Assembly: GCA_003222065.1 (NCBI GenBank)
Contig: QHUV01000177.1
Location: 1-5,788 of the forward strand
Direction of reading: 5' to 3'
From: Gemmatimonadota bacterium
Lineage (GTDB): Bacteria > Gemmatimonadota > Gemmatimonadetes > Gemmatimonadales > Gemmatimonadaceae
DNA length: 5,788 nucleotides
Shown here: in pieces, positions 1-5,788 of the stretch
How the letters are laid out: every line of letters starts with the position of its first letter
Position numbering within the stretch: position 1 is the first letter of the stretch
Translations under genes and position numbers: made by a program
The notes under the pieces: generated by a model
Seen by the model: only the letters and a program-made list of their open reading frames with translations
What the model was told of the DNA's origin: nothing
Database searches by the model: none

Positions 1-1131
1 GAGCTCCTCCGCGAGCTTCGCGCCGGCGATCCCGGCGCTCTGGCCCGGCTCCGTGTGCACATGTCGCGTCCCACTCGTCAAGCGGGCGTCGCGATCGCGC
101 TCGCCGATGCCCAGTTCGTCCTCGCCCGCGAACACGGGTTCGAGAGTTGGGCAAAGCTCAAGCGCCACGTACAATCGGTCGAGCGTCCGGGCGACTTCGA
201 TGAGGCGATTTGGGGTCGCGACACGTGGCCGTTTCTCGTCGCCGTGTACGAAGGGCGCGAAGATACGGTGCGGGCGATGTTGCGCGCCGATCCGACGGTC
301 GCGCGCGCCGAATATGCGTATATGCAACCCCTACACTACGCCGTACGCGGCGGACGCGTGGGCATGGTGGAGCTGCTGTTGGCCGCCGGTGCCGATCCAC
401 TCGCGGAAGGTTGGTCGGGGCGCATCGGCGACGACACGCCTCTCGCGAGAGCGCGCGATCGTGAACAACCCGACATCATCGCATTGCTCGAGGGCGCGGC
501 CGCGCATGCGCTCCCGACCGTTCCACCCCGCGACGTACGAACGACAGACGCGTGGCGTGAGCTCGAGAACGAGATGTTCAAGCGTTGTGGCAACGGGGAC
601 GCGGCTGGCGCGCTCGAGATGATTCGCGAGCACGCTGGTATCGCACAAGCGGGCCTCTACGAAGCCGTCCATCACGCGCACGCGGACGTCGTGCGTCTCC
701 TGCTCGATCATGGCGCCGACCCAACGATTCCGTGGCGCTGGGCATGCTGGTACACGCCGCTCATGCACTCGCTCCGGTATCCGGAACCGCGGTACGAGAT
801 TGCTCAATGGCTGCTGGACGCCGGTGTGAGACCCGACGAAACGAATGGCCTCGGCATGGCCACGTTGCACATCCTCGCGAATGAGGGCACCACCGATGCC
901 GTCGCCTGGCTGCTCGACCGAGGCGGCGACATTCACCTGCGCGATCGAGAGTTCGAGTCGACGCCGCTCGCGTGGGCAGCGCGCGCGGGACGCGAGGAGA
1001 TGCTGCGATTTCTGCTCTCGCACGGGGCGAAACTCAGGCTGCCGGACGACGAGCCGTGGGCAACCCCGGCCGCCTGGGCGCGGCGGCGCGGACACCATCG
1101 CATCCTGGAGCTGTTGAGCGCCGCGTCCTGA
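1..1131 (+). CDS. Ankyrin-repeat protein, 5' end missing
   Basis: The reading frame is open from the first base to the TGA at 1129-1131, giving 376 visible residues, so the true start is probably upstream. A GTG at 55 is possible, but the 18 residues before it (ELLRELRAGDPGALARLR) look like the usual lead-in of this protein type, so the frame is taken from the edge. Next comes a short conserved-looking motif, LADAQFVLAREHGFESW (about residues 34-50), often seen ahead of ankyrin repeats in soil bacteria. Two ankyrin blocks follow, about residues 75-165 and 188-376, separated by a linker around 166-186. Recognisable repeat cores include PLHYAVRGGRVGMVELLLAAGADP, split here as PLHYAVRGG plus VELLLAAGADP, then VVRLLLDHGADP, TPLAWAARAGREEMLRFLLS and TPAAWARRRGHH. 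No signal peptide or membrane segment is visible, so a cytoplasmic protein-binding role is inferred. The partner is unknown. Confidence 0.9.
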   Translation, partial: ELLRELRAGDPGALARLRVHMSRPTRQAGVAIALADAQFVLAREHGFESWAKLKRHVQSVERPGDFDEAIWGRDTWPFLVAVYEGREDTVRAMLRADPTVARAEYAYMQPLHYAVRGGRVGMVELLLAAGADPLAEGWSGRIGDDTPLARARDREQPDIIALLEGAAAHALPTVPPRDVRTTDAWRELENEMFKRCGNGDAAGALEMIREHAGIAQAGLYEAVHHAHADVVRLLLDHGADPTIPWRWACWYTPLMHSLRYPEPRYEIAQWLLDAGVRPDETNGLGMATLHILANEGTTDAVAWLLDRGGDIHLRDREFESTPLAWAARAGREEMLRFLLSHGAKLRLPDDEPWATPAAWARRRGHHRILELLSAAS

Positions 1132-1145
1132 CGACCTTGTGGTCG
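1132..1145 (+). other. Small hairpin just after the ankyrin stop codon
   Basis: CGACC and GGTCG form a perfect 5-bp stem around a TTGT loop, starting one base after the stop codon. No T-tract follows, so it is not a convincing intrinsic terminator. It may simply mark the end of the ankyrin gene, or be chance in G+C-rich DNA. The remaining gap up to 1181 shows nothing else. Confidence 0.2.
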
Positions 1146-1181
1146 CCCTCGCCGGTGCCCACTCTCAAGCCCATCGGCAGC

Positions 1182-1189
1182 GAGGAGGA
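1182..1189 (+). promoter_or_regulatory. Strong ribosome binding site before the GTG start
   Basis: GAGGAGGA lies 5 bases upstream of GTG at 1195. It is a near-ideal Shine-Dalgarno match at proper spacing and decides the non-ATG start of the following gene, since later in-frame starts would remove the signal peptide. Confidence 0.75.
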
Positions 1190-1194
1190 ATCAC

Positions 1195-1698
1195 GTGAGA
1201 GCGTTGACGCTGTGCGGTTGCATCGTTCTTACCGGCGTGCTCGCGGCATTGCCGAGCCGCATCGAGCGAGCAACGATTGTTACGCCCGCGATGAGCCGAG
1301 GCGCGAGTACGAGCGACTCTGTCGACGCCCGAACACGCGCCGCGCTGCTCGCCTCGCGCGACGCGATTTGGCGCGCGTGGTTCGCCAACGATACCGCCGC
1401 CCTTGCCCGTCTCTTACCACGTTCGACAACCGCGGGCGAGCAACGCGGCTGGCAGAATCGAGATGAGATTCTCGCCGATGCGCGCCGTGCCGCGGAATCG
1501 GGCCAGAAGCTCGTCGGAATTCATTTCGACAACACACGCATCTATGTGAACGGGGACGTGGCGGTCCTTTTCTCCGATTATTCGCTCGACGTGTCGCGTA
1601 ACGGAAAGCGGACGAGCATGGGGGGGAATGCTTCAGAGGTCTTTGTGCGAGTCAACGGCGCATGGGTGAACCCGTTTTGGTATCTCGGCCCGCATTGA
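1195..1698 (+). CDS. Exported NTF2-like (SnoaL/DUF4440-type) protein
   Basis: This is a 167-residue protein starting at GTG. Residues 1-19 (MRALTLCGCIVLTGVLAAL) form a short basic and hydrophobic export signal; the exact cleavage site is unclear. The cysteines at 7 and 9 are too close to the N-terminus for a normal lipobox. The mature part fits the DUF4440/SnoaL pattern: an N-terminal helix (about 46-75, with DAIWRAWFANDTAALARLLP), a GWQNRDEILADARR helix, then beta strands ending in a Trp-rich edge (GAWVNPFWYLGPH). Proteins of this fold are small cone-shaped domains that may be enzymes or ligand-binding modules. No catalytic residues can be assigned here, so function is unknown. The gene follows the ankyrin gene after 63 bases and overlaps the next gene by 37. 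The family call is by pattern only. Confidence 0.82.
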   Translation: MRALTLCGCIVLTGVLAALPSRIERATIVTPAMSRGASTSDSVDARTRAALLASRDAIWRAWFANDTAALARLLPRSTTAGEQRGWQNRDEILADARRAAESGQKLVGIHFDNTRIYVNGDVAVLFSDYSLDVSRNGKRTSMGGNASEVFVRVNGAWVNPFWYLGPH

Positions 1699-2300
1699 CC
1701 GGCGTCGCCGCGGTCGCCCCGGTTCTCGTTTTCATCGTCGGACCGCCCGCCGTTGGCAAGATGACGGTTGGGCACGAGCTCGCGGGGCGGACGGGCCTCA
1801 AGCTCTTTCACAATCATCATAGTATCGACCTCGCGCTCCGCTTCTTTGCGTTCGGGACGCCCCCGTTTCATCGGCTCGTCGGCGAATTTCGGAGGCGGAT
1901 CTTCGAGGAGGTCGCGGCGAGCGATCTGCCGGGGCTGATCTTCACATATGTCTGGGCGTTCGACCACGCGTCGGATGACGCCACAGTCGAGGAGTATGCA
2001 CAGATCTTCCGCTCGCGTGGTGGGCGCGTGGTGTACGCGGAGCTCGAGTGCACCCAGGAAGAGCGACTGCGTCGCAACGAGACGGAATTTCGCCTTGCCG
2101 AGAAGCCGTTCAAGCGTGATCTCGAGGCGTCGCGCCGCCAGCTCCTCGAGCTGGACGATAAGTACCAGCTAAACTCGCGCGGGCGATTCGCCGAACGCAC
2201 CGACTATCTGCACCTTGACAACACGAGCCTCAGCGCCGCTGCTGTTGCGGAGCGGATTATCCAGACGTTCGGTCTCCGTTCCCGAGCCGCGAACCCCTAG
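1662..2300 (+). CDS. P-loop kinase-like ATPase (AAA_33/shikimate-kinase-like)
   Basis: This is a cytoplasmic protein of up to 212 residues. A beta strand (VLVFIV, 21-26) leads into the P-loop GPPAVGKMT (27-35), followed by the conserved-looking LKLFHNHHSID (47-57). From memory, GPPAVGKMT and a KLFHNH motif are characteristic of a widespread uncharacterised kinase-like family. The position after GK, usually Ser or Thr, is Met, followed by Thr. A basic helical stretch around residues 132-165 (EERLRRNETEFRLAEKPFKRD and on) could be a lid region. The family resembles small-molecule kinases, but the substrate is not known. The start is uncertain: ATG at 1662 overlaps the upstream gene by 37 bases, and TTG at 1695 overlaps its TGA as TTGA, which would suit translational coupling. 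Neither has a good ribosome binding site. The P-loop is intact with either start. Confidence 0.85.
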   Translation: MGEPVLVSRPALTGVAAVAPVLVFIVGPPAVGKMTVGHELAGRTGLKLFHNHHSIDLALRFFAFGTPPFHRLVGEFRRRIFEEVAASDLPGLIFTYVWAFDHASDDATVEEYAQIFRSRGGRVVYAELECTQEERLRRNETEFRLAEKPFKRDLEASRRQLLELDDKYQLNSRGRFAERTDYLHLDNTSLSAAAVAERIIQTFGLRSRAANP

Positions 2301-2304
2301 CTTC

Positions 2305-3177
2305 TCATCGCTTGTAGACGCGGACGTAGTCGACGAGCATCGTCTGCGGGAACACGGTCGTGGCGTCGGGATCGTTAGGCCAACCGCCCCCGACGGCGAC
2401 GTTCAGTAGCATGAAGAAAGGGTGGTCGAAGACCCACGTGCCGGTGCTGGGTATGCTGCTCAGCGTCGTGTCGAAATACCGGCTAGAGTCGACAAACCAC
2501 TTGATCGAGCCTGGTGTCCATTCCACGGCGTACACGTGGAAGTCGTCGGCAAACGTGCCCTGTGCGAGGTTGTACGGCCCCCCGATGCCGCTCGCGCCGG
2601 AGTATCCCGGCCCGTGCATCGTGCCGTGCACGACGGTCGGCTCCCGCCCAATGTTCTCCATGATGTCGATCTCGCCGCTGCGCGGCCACCCGACGCCATC
2701 GATGTTGTCGCCGAGCATCCAGAACGCCGGCCACAGTCCCTGTCCGCGGGGGATTCGGATGCGCGCCTCGAATCGGCCGTATGTCTGAGCGAAGAGACCC
2801 TTCGTCTTGATTCGCGCCGACGTGTACAAGCAGTGGCCGTACCAGCACGAATAGTTGGACGCCGACGGTTCCGCGAGCGCGGTGATTACGAGGTGGCCGG
2901 CGCCGTCGAGCGCGATGTTCTCCTGTCGCGTGGTATAGAACTCTCGCTCCTGATTTCCCCAGCCACCGCCACCGGTGTCGGCCGCCCACTTGGCGCGATC
3001 GAAGGATGCGCCGGCGGTCCCATCGAACTCGTCGCTCCAGGCGAGCGTCCACGGTGGCGTCGTCGTCGTGTCCGGGGTAGGCGTCACCGTCTTGACCGTG
3101 GGCGCGCTGGACGCGCATGCGGCAAGGAGCCCTGCCCCGAGACCGACAACGATCTGCCTAACGATGATCCATTTCAT
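2305..3177 (-). CDS. Glycoside hydrolase family 16 lipoprotein, probable beta-1,3-glucanase
   Basis: This 290-residue enzyme is expected to cut beta-1,3 or mixed beta-1,3/1,4 glucans such as laminarin. Residues 1-21 are a lipoprotein signal (MKWIIVRQIV...LLAAC) with the lipid-modified Cys at 21, followed by a Thr/Pro-rich linker to about residue 42. The single GH16 domain starts at WSDEFDG (47-53) and continues through WGNQEREFY (73-81) and WPAFWMLG (149-156). The signature GEIDIMENIG (168-177) has the expected catalytic Glu169, Asp171 and Glu174. HGTMHGP (184-190) and PFFMLLNVAVGGGWP (253-267) follow. The closing VDYVRVYKR is typical of a complete domain. Cys111 and Cys116 could form a disulfide. 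ATG at 3177 is preferred over an upstream TTG at 3237 because it opens directly on the signal peptide; no clear ribosome binding site is seen. No carbohydrate-binding module is present. The exact glucan specificity is inferred. Confidence 0.93.
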   Translation of the reverse strand: MKWIIVRQIVVGLGAGLLAACASSAPTVKTVTPTPDTTTTPPWTLAWSDEFDGTAGASFDRAKWAADTGGGGWGNQEREFYTTRQENIALDGAGHLVITALAEPSASNYSCWYGHCLYTSARIKTKGLFAQTYGRFEARIRIPRGQGLWPAFWMLGDNIDGVGWPRSGEIDIMENIGREPTVVHGTMHGPGYSGASGIGGPYNLAQGTFADDFHVYAVEWTPGSIKWFVDSSRYFDTTLSSIPSTGTWVFDHPFFMLLNVAVGGGWPNDPDATTVFPQTMLVDYVRVYKR

Positions 3178-3230
3178 CGACGCCGATATCGTTGGGAGCT
3201 TGCCATGCTGAGCGAGGCGAGGGTACGGCC

Positions 3231-3260
3231 ATGACAACCAATCAGAATCGGAGTTACATT
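3231..3260 (+). promoter_or_regulatory. Candidate sigma-70-type promoter for the acylase gene
   Basis: ATGACA at 3231-3236 matches the -35 consensus at 5 of 6 bases. TACATT at 3255-3260 matches the -10 consensus at 4 of 6, with an 18-base spacer. Transcription would begin near 3267, leaving a leader of about 20 bases before the ATG at 3289. It lies in the 111-base gap between divergent genes, which is less G+C-rich on this side. On the opposite strand TTGTCA (3237-3232) could act as a -35 for the glucanase gene, but I found no good -10 partner. Confidence 0.35.
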
Positions 3261-3288
3261 AGCACGACCCTTCAACATCTGTCCAATC

Positions 3289-5469
3289 ATGAAGAATCTG
3301 GCGCTCGTTCTTGCCGCGAGCCTGCTGTCCGCCGCGGCACGACAGGCTCCGAGTCCGGAGCTCGTACGTTGGCAGCGCGAGGCGCGGGACGTCACGATCA
3401 CTCGCGACACCTGGGGCATCCCGCACATTCACGGCAAGAGTGACGCCGACGCCGTTTTCGGCCTCGTGTACGCGGAGGCCGAGGACGACTTCAATCGCGT
3501 CGAGACGAACTACATCAACGCGATGGGCCGGCTGGCCGAAGCCGAGGGAGAGCGAGAGATCTATCGCGACTTGCGTATGAAGTTGTTCATCGATCCCGAT
3601 AGCCTGAAGGCGCAATACGCGGCCAGCCCAGAGTGGCTCAAGGCGCTGATGAACGGCTGGGCGGACGGTTTGAACTTCTATCTGCACAACCATCCCGAGG
3701 TGAAGCCGCGCGTCATCACGCAGTTCGAGCCGTGGATGGCGCTCAGCTTCAGCGAAGGGAGCATTGGCGGCGACATCGAGCGGGTGAGTCTCATCCAACT
3801 CGAGGCGTTTTATGGCAATCATCCGCGGGCCGCTGTCAAGACGTCGGCCACCGACGGCGACGGACCTAACGAGCCGGCAGGATCCAACGGCATCGCCATT
3901 GCCCCGGCGAACACCGTCAATCATCGCGCGCTGCTGTTGATCAACCCGCACACGTCGTTCTTCTTCCGCGCCGAGGTGCAGGTCACGAGCGACGAAGGGC
4001 TCAACGCATATGGCGCCGTGACGTGGGGCCAATTCTTCGTCTATCAGGGGTTCAACGAGCGCGCGGGATGGATGCACACCTCGAGCGGCGTCGACGCGAT
4101 CGATGAATATCTCGAGACGATCGTGAAGAAGGGTGATCAGATGTTCTATAAATACGGCAACGAGGAGCGCCCGGTTGGGATCAGCACCATCGAAGTACCG
4201 TACAGAACGCTGACCAGGATGGCCACGAAACAATTCACCGTCTATCGCACGCATCATGGTCCGATCATCCGTGAGGCAAACGGGAAGTGGGTGAGCATCC
4301 GCATGATGCAGGACCCCGTCAAAGCACTCACGCAGTCGTATACACGCACGAAGGCGCGTGATTACAAGACGTTCAAGCAAAGCATGGAGCTGCATACCAA
4401 CTCGTCGAACAACACGATCTTTGCCGACGCCGACGGCGACATCGCGTACTTCCATGGGAATTTCATCCCGCGCCGCAGCACGCACTTCGATTGGACGAGG
4501 CCCGTCGACGGCAGCGACACGGCCACCGACTGGCACGGCCTGTTGTCGGTCGACGAGACGCCGCACCTGCTCAATCCGGCGAGCGGCTGGCTTTATAACT
4601 CGAATAACTGGCCGTGGTCGGCGGCCGGACCTTCGAGTCCCAAGCGAACCGATTATCCGGCCTACGTCGAGACGGGCTACGAGGAGTCCGCGCGTGGCGT
4701 CCACGCGGTGCGCGTGCTCTCGAACAAAAAGGATTTCAGCATCGAAGGCCTGCGCGCCGCCGCCTATGACAGCTATTTGCCGGCGTTCGAGAAGCTCATC
4801 CCTTCCTTACTCTCGGCGTACGACCAACTGCCGGCGAGTGATGCGCGGAAAGCGAAGCTTGCCGAGCAAATTCAGCTGCTGCGCGCCTGGGATCTCCGCT
4901 GGTCGGTCACGTCCGTGCCGACGTCACTTGCCGTATTCTGGGCCGAGGAGCTGACGCGCCGCGTGAGTGGCGATGCGCGCCGCGCGGGTGTGTCCGCCGA
5001 CGACTACATCGTCGATCGCGCCGCTCCGTCGCAGCGACTCGACGCGCTCATGACGGCGTCCGACAAGCTCGCCGCCGACTTCGGTTCCTGGAAAACACCC
5101 TGGGGCGACATCAACCGCTTTCAGCGCCTAACGCCGGACATCCTTCAGCGCTTCGACGACGCGGCGCCGAGCACGCCCGTCAGCTTCACATCGGCGCGAT
5201 GGGGCTCCCTGGCGTCATTCGGGGCGCGGCCGTATCCCAACACGAAGAAGTGGTACGGCACGAGCGGCAACAGCTTCGTCGCCGTCGTCGAGTTCGGGGA
5301 CAGCGTGCGCGCCGTTGCCGTGACCGCTGGTGGCGAAAGCGGTCATCCACAGTCGCCACATTTCAACGACGAGGCGCAACGCTACGCGACGGGGAATTTG
5401 CGCGAAGTCTATTTCTATCCATCGCAGCTCACGGCTCACATCGAGCGTCAGTATCACCCGGGCGAATAA
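3289..5469 (+). CDS. Penicillin acylase family Ntn hydrolase, exported
   Basis: This 726-residue precursor should hydrolyse an amide bond between an acyl chain and an amine, as in beta-lactam or N-acyl-homoserine-lactone acylases. Residues 1-17 (MKNLALVLAASLLSAAA) form a signal peptide, implying the periplasm. The alpha-chain region (about 20-185) begins with VTITRDTWGIPHIHGKSDADAVFG, here split as TRDTWGIPHIHG and SDADAVFG, and is followed by a flexible linker (about 184-198). Autocleavage at Gly198-Ser199 would free Ser199 as the N-terminal nucleophile of a 528-residue beta chain. His221 in LLLINPH is beta residue 23, the position of the known His23 of glutaryl-7-ACA acylase. Asn375 in NTIFADADGDIAYFHGN aligns with that family's oxyanion-hole Asn. 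The tail (SGNSFVAVVEFGDSVRAVAV, then GGESGHPQSPHFNDEAQRY) is family-typical, and length is normal. ATG opens directly on the signal; no strong ribosome binding site is seen. The substrate cannot be read from sequence. Confidence 0.93.
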   Translation: MKNLALVLAASLLSAAARQAPSPELVRWQREARDVTITRDTWGIPHIHGKSDADAVFGLVYAEAEDDFNRVETNYINAMGRLAEAEGEREIYRDLRMKLFIDPDSLKAQYAASPEWLKALMNGWADGLNFYLHNHPEVKPRVITQFEPWMALSFSEGSIGGDIERVSLIQLEAFYGNHPRAAVKTSATDGDGPNEPAGSNGIAIAPANTVNHRALLLINPHTSFFFRAEVQVTSDEGLNAYGAVTWGQFFVYQGFNERAGWMHTSSGVDAIDEYLETIVKKGDQMFYKYGNEERPVGISTIEVPYRTLTRMATKQFTVYRTHHGPIIREANGKWVSIRMMQDPVKALTQSYTRTKARDYKTFKQSMELHTNSSNNTIFADADGDIAYFHGNFIPRRSTHFDWTRPVDGSDTATDWHGLLSVDETPHLLNPASGWLYNSNNWPWSAAGPSSPKRTDYPAYVETGYEESARGVHAVRVLSNKKDFSIEGLRAAAYDSYLPAFEKLIPSLLSAYDQLPASDARKAKLAEQIQLLRAWDLRWSVTSVPTSLAVFWAEELTRRVSGDARRAGVSADDYIVDRAAPSQRLDALMTASDKLAADFGSWKTPWGDINRFQRLTPDILQRFDDAAPSTPVSFTSARWGSLASFGARPYPNTKKWYGTSGNSFVAVVEFGDSVRAVAVTAGGESGHPQSPHFNDEAQRYATGNLREVYFYPSQLTAHIERQYHPGE

Positions 5470-5498
5470 AGTTGGGCGTGGAGCGTTGAGCGCGGTGC

Positions 5499-5506
5499 AA
5501 GGAGGA
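5499..5506 (+). promoter_or_regulatory. Strong ribosome binding site for the last gene
   Basis: AAGGAGGA lies 4 bases before ATG at 5511. This consensus Shine-Dalgarno sequence supports a real start there even though the gene runs off the window. It contrasts with the acylase gene upstream, which has no obvious site. Confidence 0.75.
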
Positions 5507-5510
5507 TTCC

Positions 5511-5788
5511 ATGACTGACGACGCGGTGGCTTACGAAGGATCAGCGAAGCTGCGGCCGGTTCTGGCCCTCTTTGCCGGCGTGCTTGCGGAAGTGTTCACG
5601 ATCATCACGGTCGTCATCGTCGTGTATGGGCATCGGCTGGTCGCGGGCGGCCAGTCGGAGCAGGAGATGCAGGCCTACGGGCTCCGCGCTGCCGCGATCG
5701 TCGGACCTGTGTTCGGTGTCATTTACACCTTCCTCATGGCGCTGTGGGTTATGCGCAAGGTGAATGACCGCCATCTGACGCACGCGCT
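5511..5788 (+). CDS. Small membrane protein, 3' end missing
   Basis: The frame is open from ATG at 5511 to the window end, giving 92 complete codons and no stop. The protein starts with a short acidic, hydrophilic segment (MTDDAVAYEGSAKLRP). It then has a first transmembrane helix at about 17-39 (LALFAGVLAEVFTIITVVIV), a polar loop around 40-57 (GHRLVAGGQSEQEMQAYG), and a second helix at about 60-81 ending in a basic RKVNDRH segment. More helices may follow beyond the edge. I do not recognise the family. It lies 41 bases after the acylase stop on the same strand, with no terminator visible between, so cotranscription is plausible. No functional link to the acylase can be shown. Confidence 0.8.
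   Translation, partial: MTDDAVAYEGSAKLRPVLALFAGVLAEVFTIITVVIVVYGHRLVAGGQSEQEMQAYGLRAAAIVGPVFGVIYTFLMALWVMRKVNDRHLTHA

Noticed and set aside
331..1098. A 255-codon minus-strand open frame opposite the ankyrin gene
   Set aside because: No recognisable motif, and the opposite strand carries well-formed ankyrin repeats. It is explained by codon bias.
2138..2154. Perfect inverted repeat CCAGCTC-CTC-GAGCTGG
   Set aside because: It lies inside the P-loop gene where Gln-Leu-Leu-Glu-Leu codons naturally produce it, far from any gene end and with no T-tract.
2422..3234. A 270-codon plus-strand open frame opposite the glucanase gene
   Set aside because: The product is Arg-rich and low in complexity, while the minus strand encodes a full GH16 domain. 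It is a shadow frame.
3178..3237. N-terminal extension of the glucanase from a TTG at 3237
   Set aside because: It would bury the lipoprotein signal behind 20 extra residues, uses a rare start codon and has no ribosome binding site. The ATG at 3177 fits better.
3259..4704. A 481-codon open frame on the minus strand, antisense to the acylase
   Set aside because: Its product is rich in Arg, Val and Asp with no domain pattern, signal or ribosome binding site. The plus-strand frame carries clear acylase motifs throughout. Long antisense frames are expected in G+C-rich DNA.
5470..5510. Possible terminator after the acylase
   Set aside because: The gap has repeated GCG and GAGCG words but no stable stem followed by T residues, and a strong ribosome binding site for the next gene lies within it.

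Overview
The window is a dense, high-G+C stretch of a bacterial chromosome, all coding apart from short gaps. Secreted or lipid-anchored hydrolases with Gram-negative-style export signals sit beside an ankyrin protein of a type common in soil Gemmatimonadota and Acidobacteriota. A Gemmatimonadota-like soil bacterium is my best guess. It rests on gene style alone, because there is no rRNA or other phylogenetic marker. I see no tRNA, rRNA, CRISPR array, insertion sequence or phage gene.

Layout, left to right. (1) 1-1131 (+): the 3' part of an ankyrin-repeat protein whose start lies off the left edge. (2) 1195-1698 (+): a small exported protein with an NTF2/DUF4440-like fold, starting at GTG behind a strong ribosome binding site. 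(3) 1662-2300 (+): a P-loop nucleoside/shikimate-kinase-like ATPase that overlaps gene 2 by 37 bases. (4) 2305-3177 (-): a glycoside hydrolase family 16 lipoprotein, convergent with gene 3 and only 4 bases from it. (5) 3289-5469 (+): a large exported penicillin-acylase-family Ntn hydrolase, divergent from gene 4 across a 111-base promoter region. (6) 5511-5788 (+): the first 92 codons of a membrane protein, 41 bases downstream of the acylase and running off the right edge.

Genes 1-3 share a strand and have short gaps or overlaps, so they may be cotranscribed. Genes 5 and 6 may form a second unit. Genes 4 and 5 probably act outside the cytoplasm, on a beta-glucan and on an amide-linked acyl compound respectively, but the sequence does not show a shared pathway.

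I did not find a convincing new system. The points most worth a second look are the unknown substrate of the acylase, whose nucleophile motif resembles that of homoserine-lactone acylases; a G7 run in gene 2 that fits a -1 slippery heptamer leading into the open frame of gene 3; and the uncertain start of gene 3.
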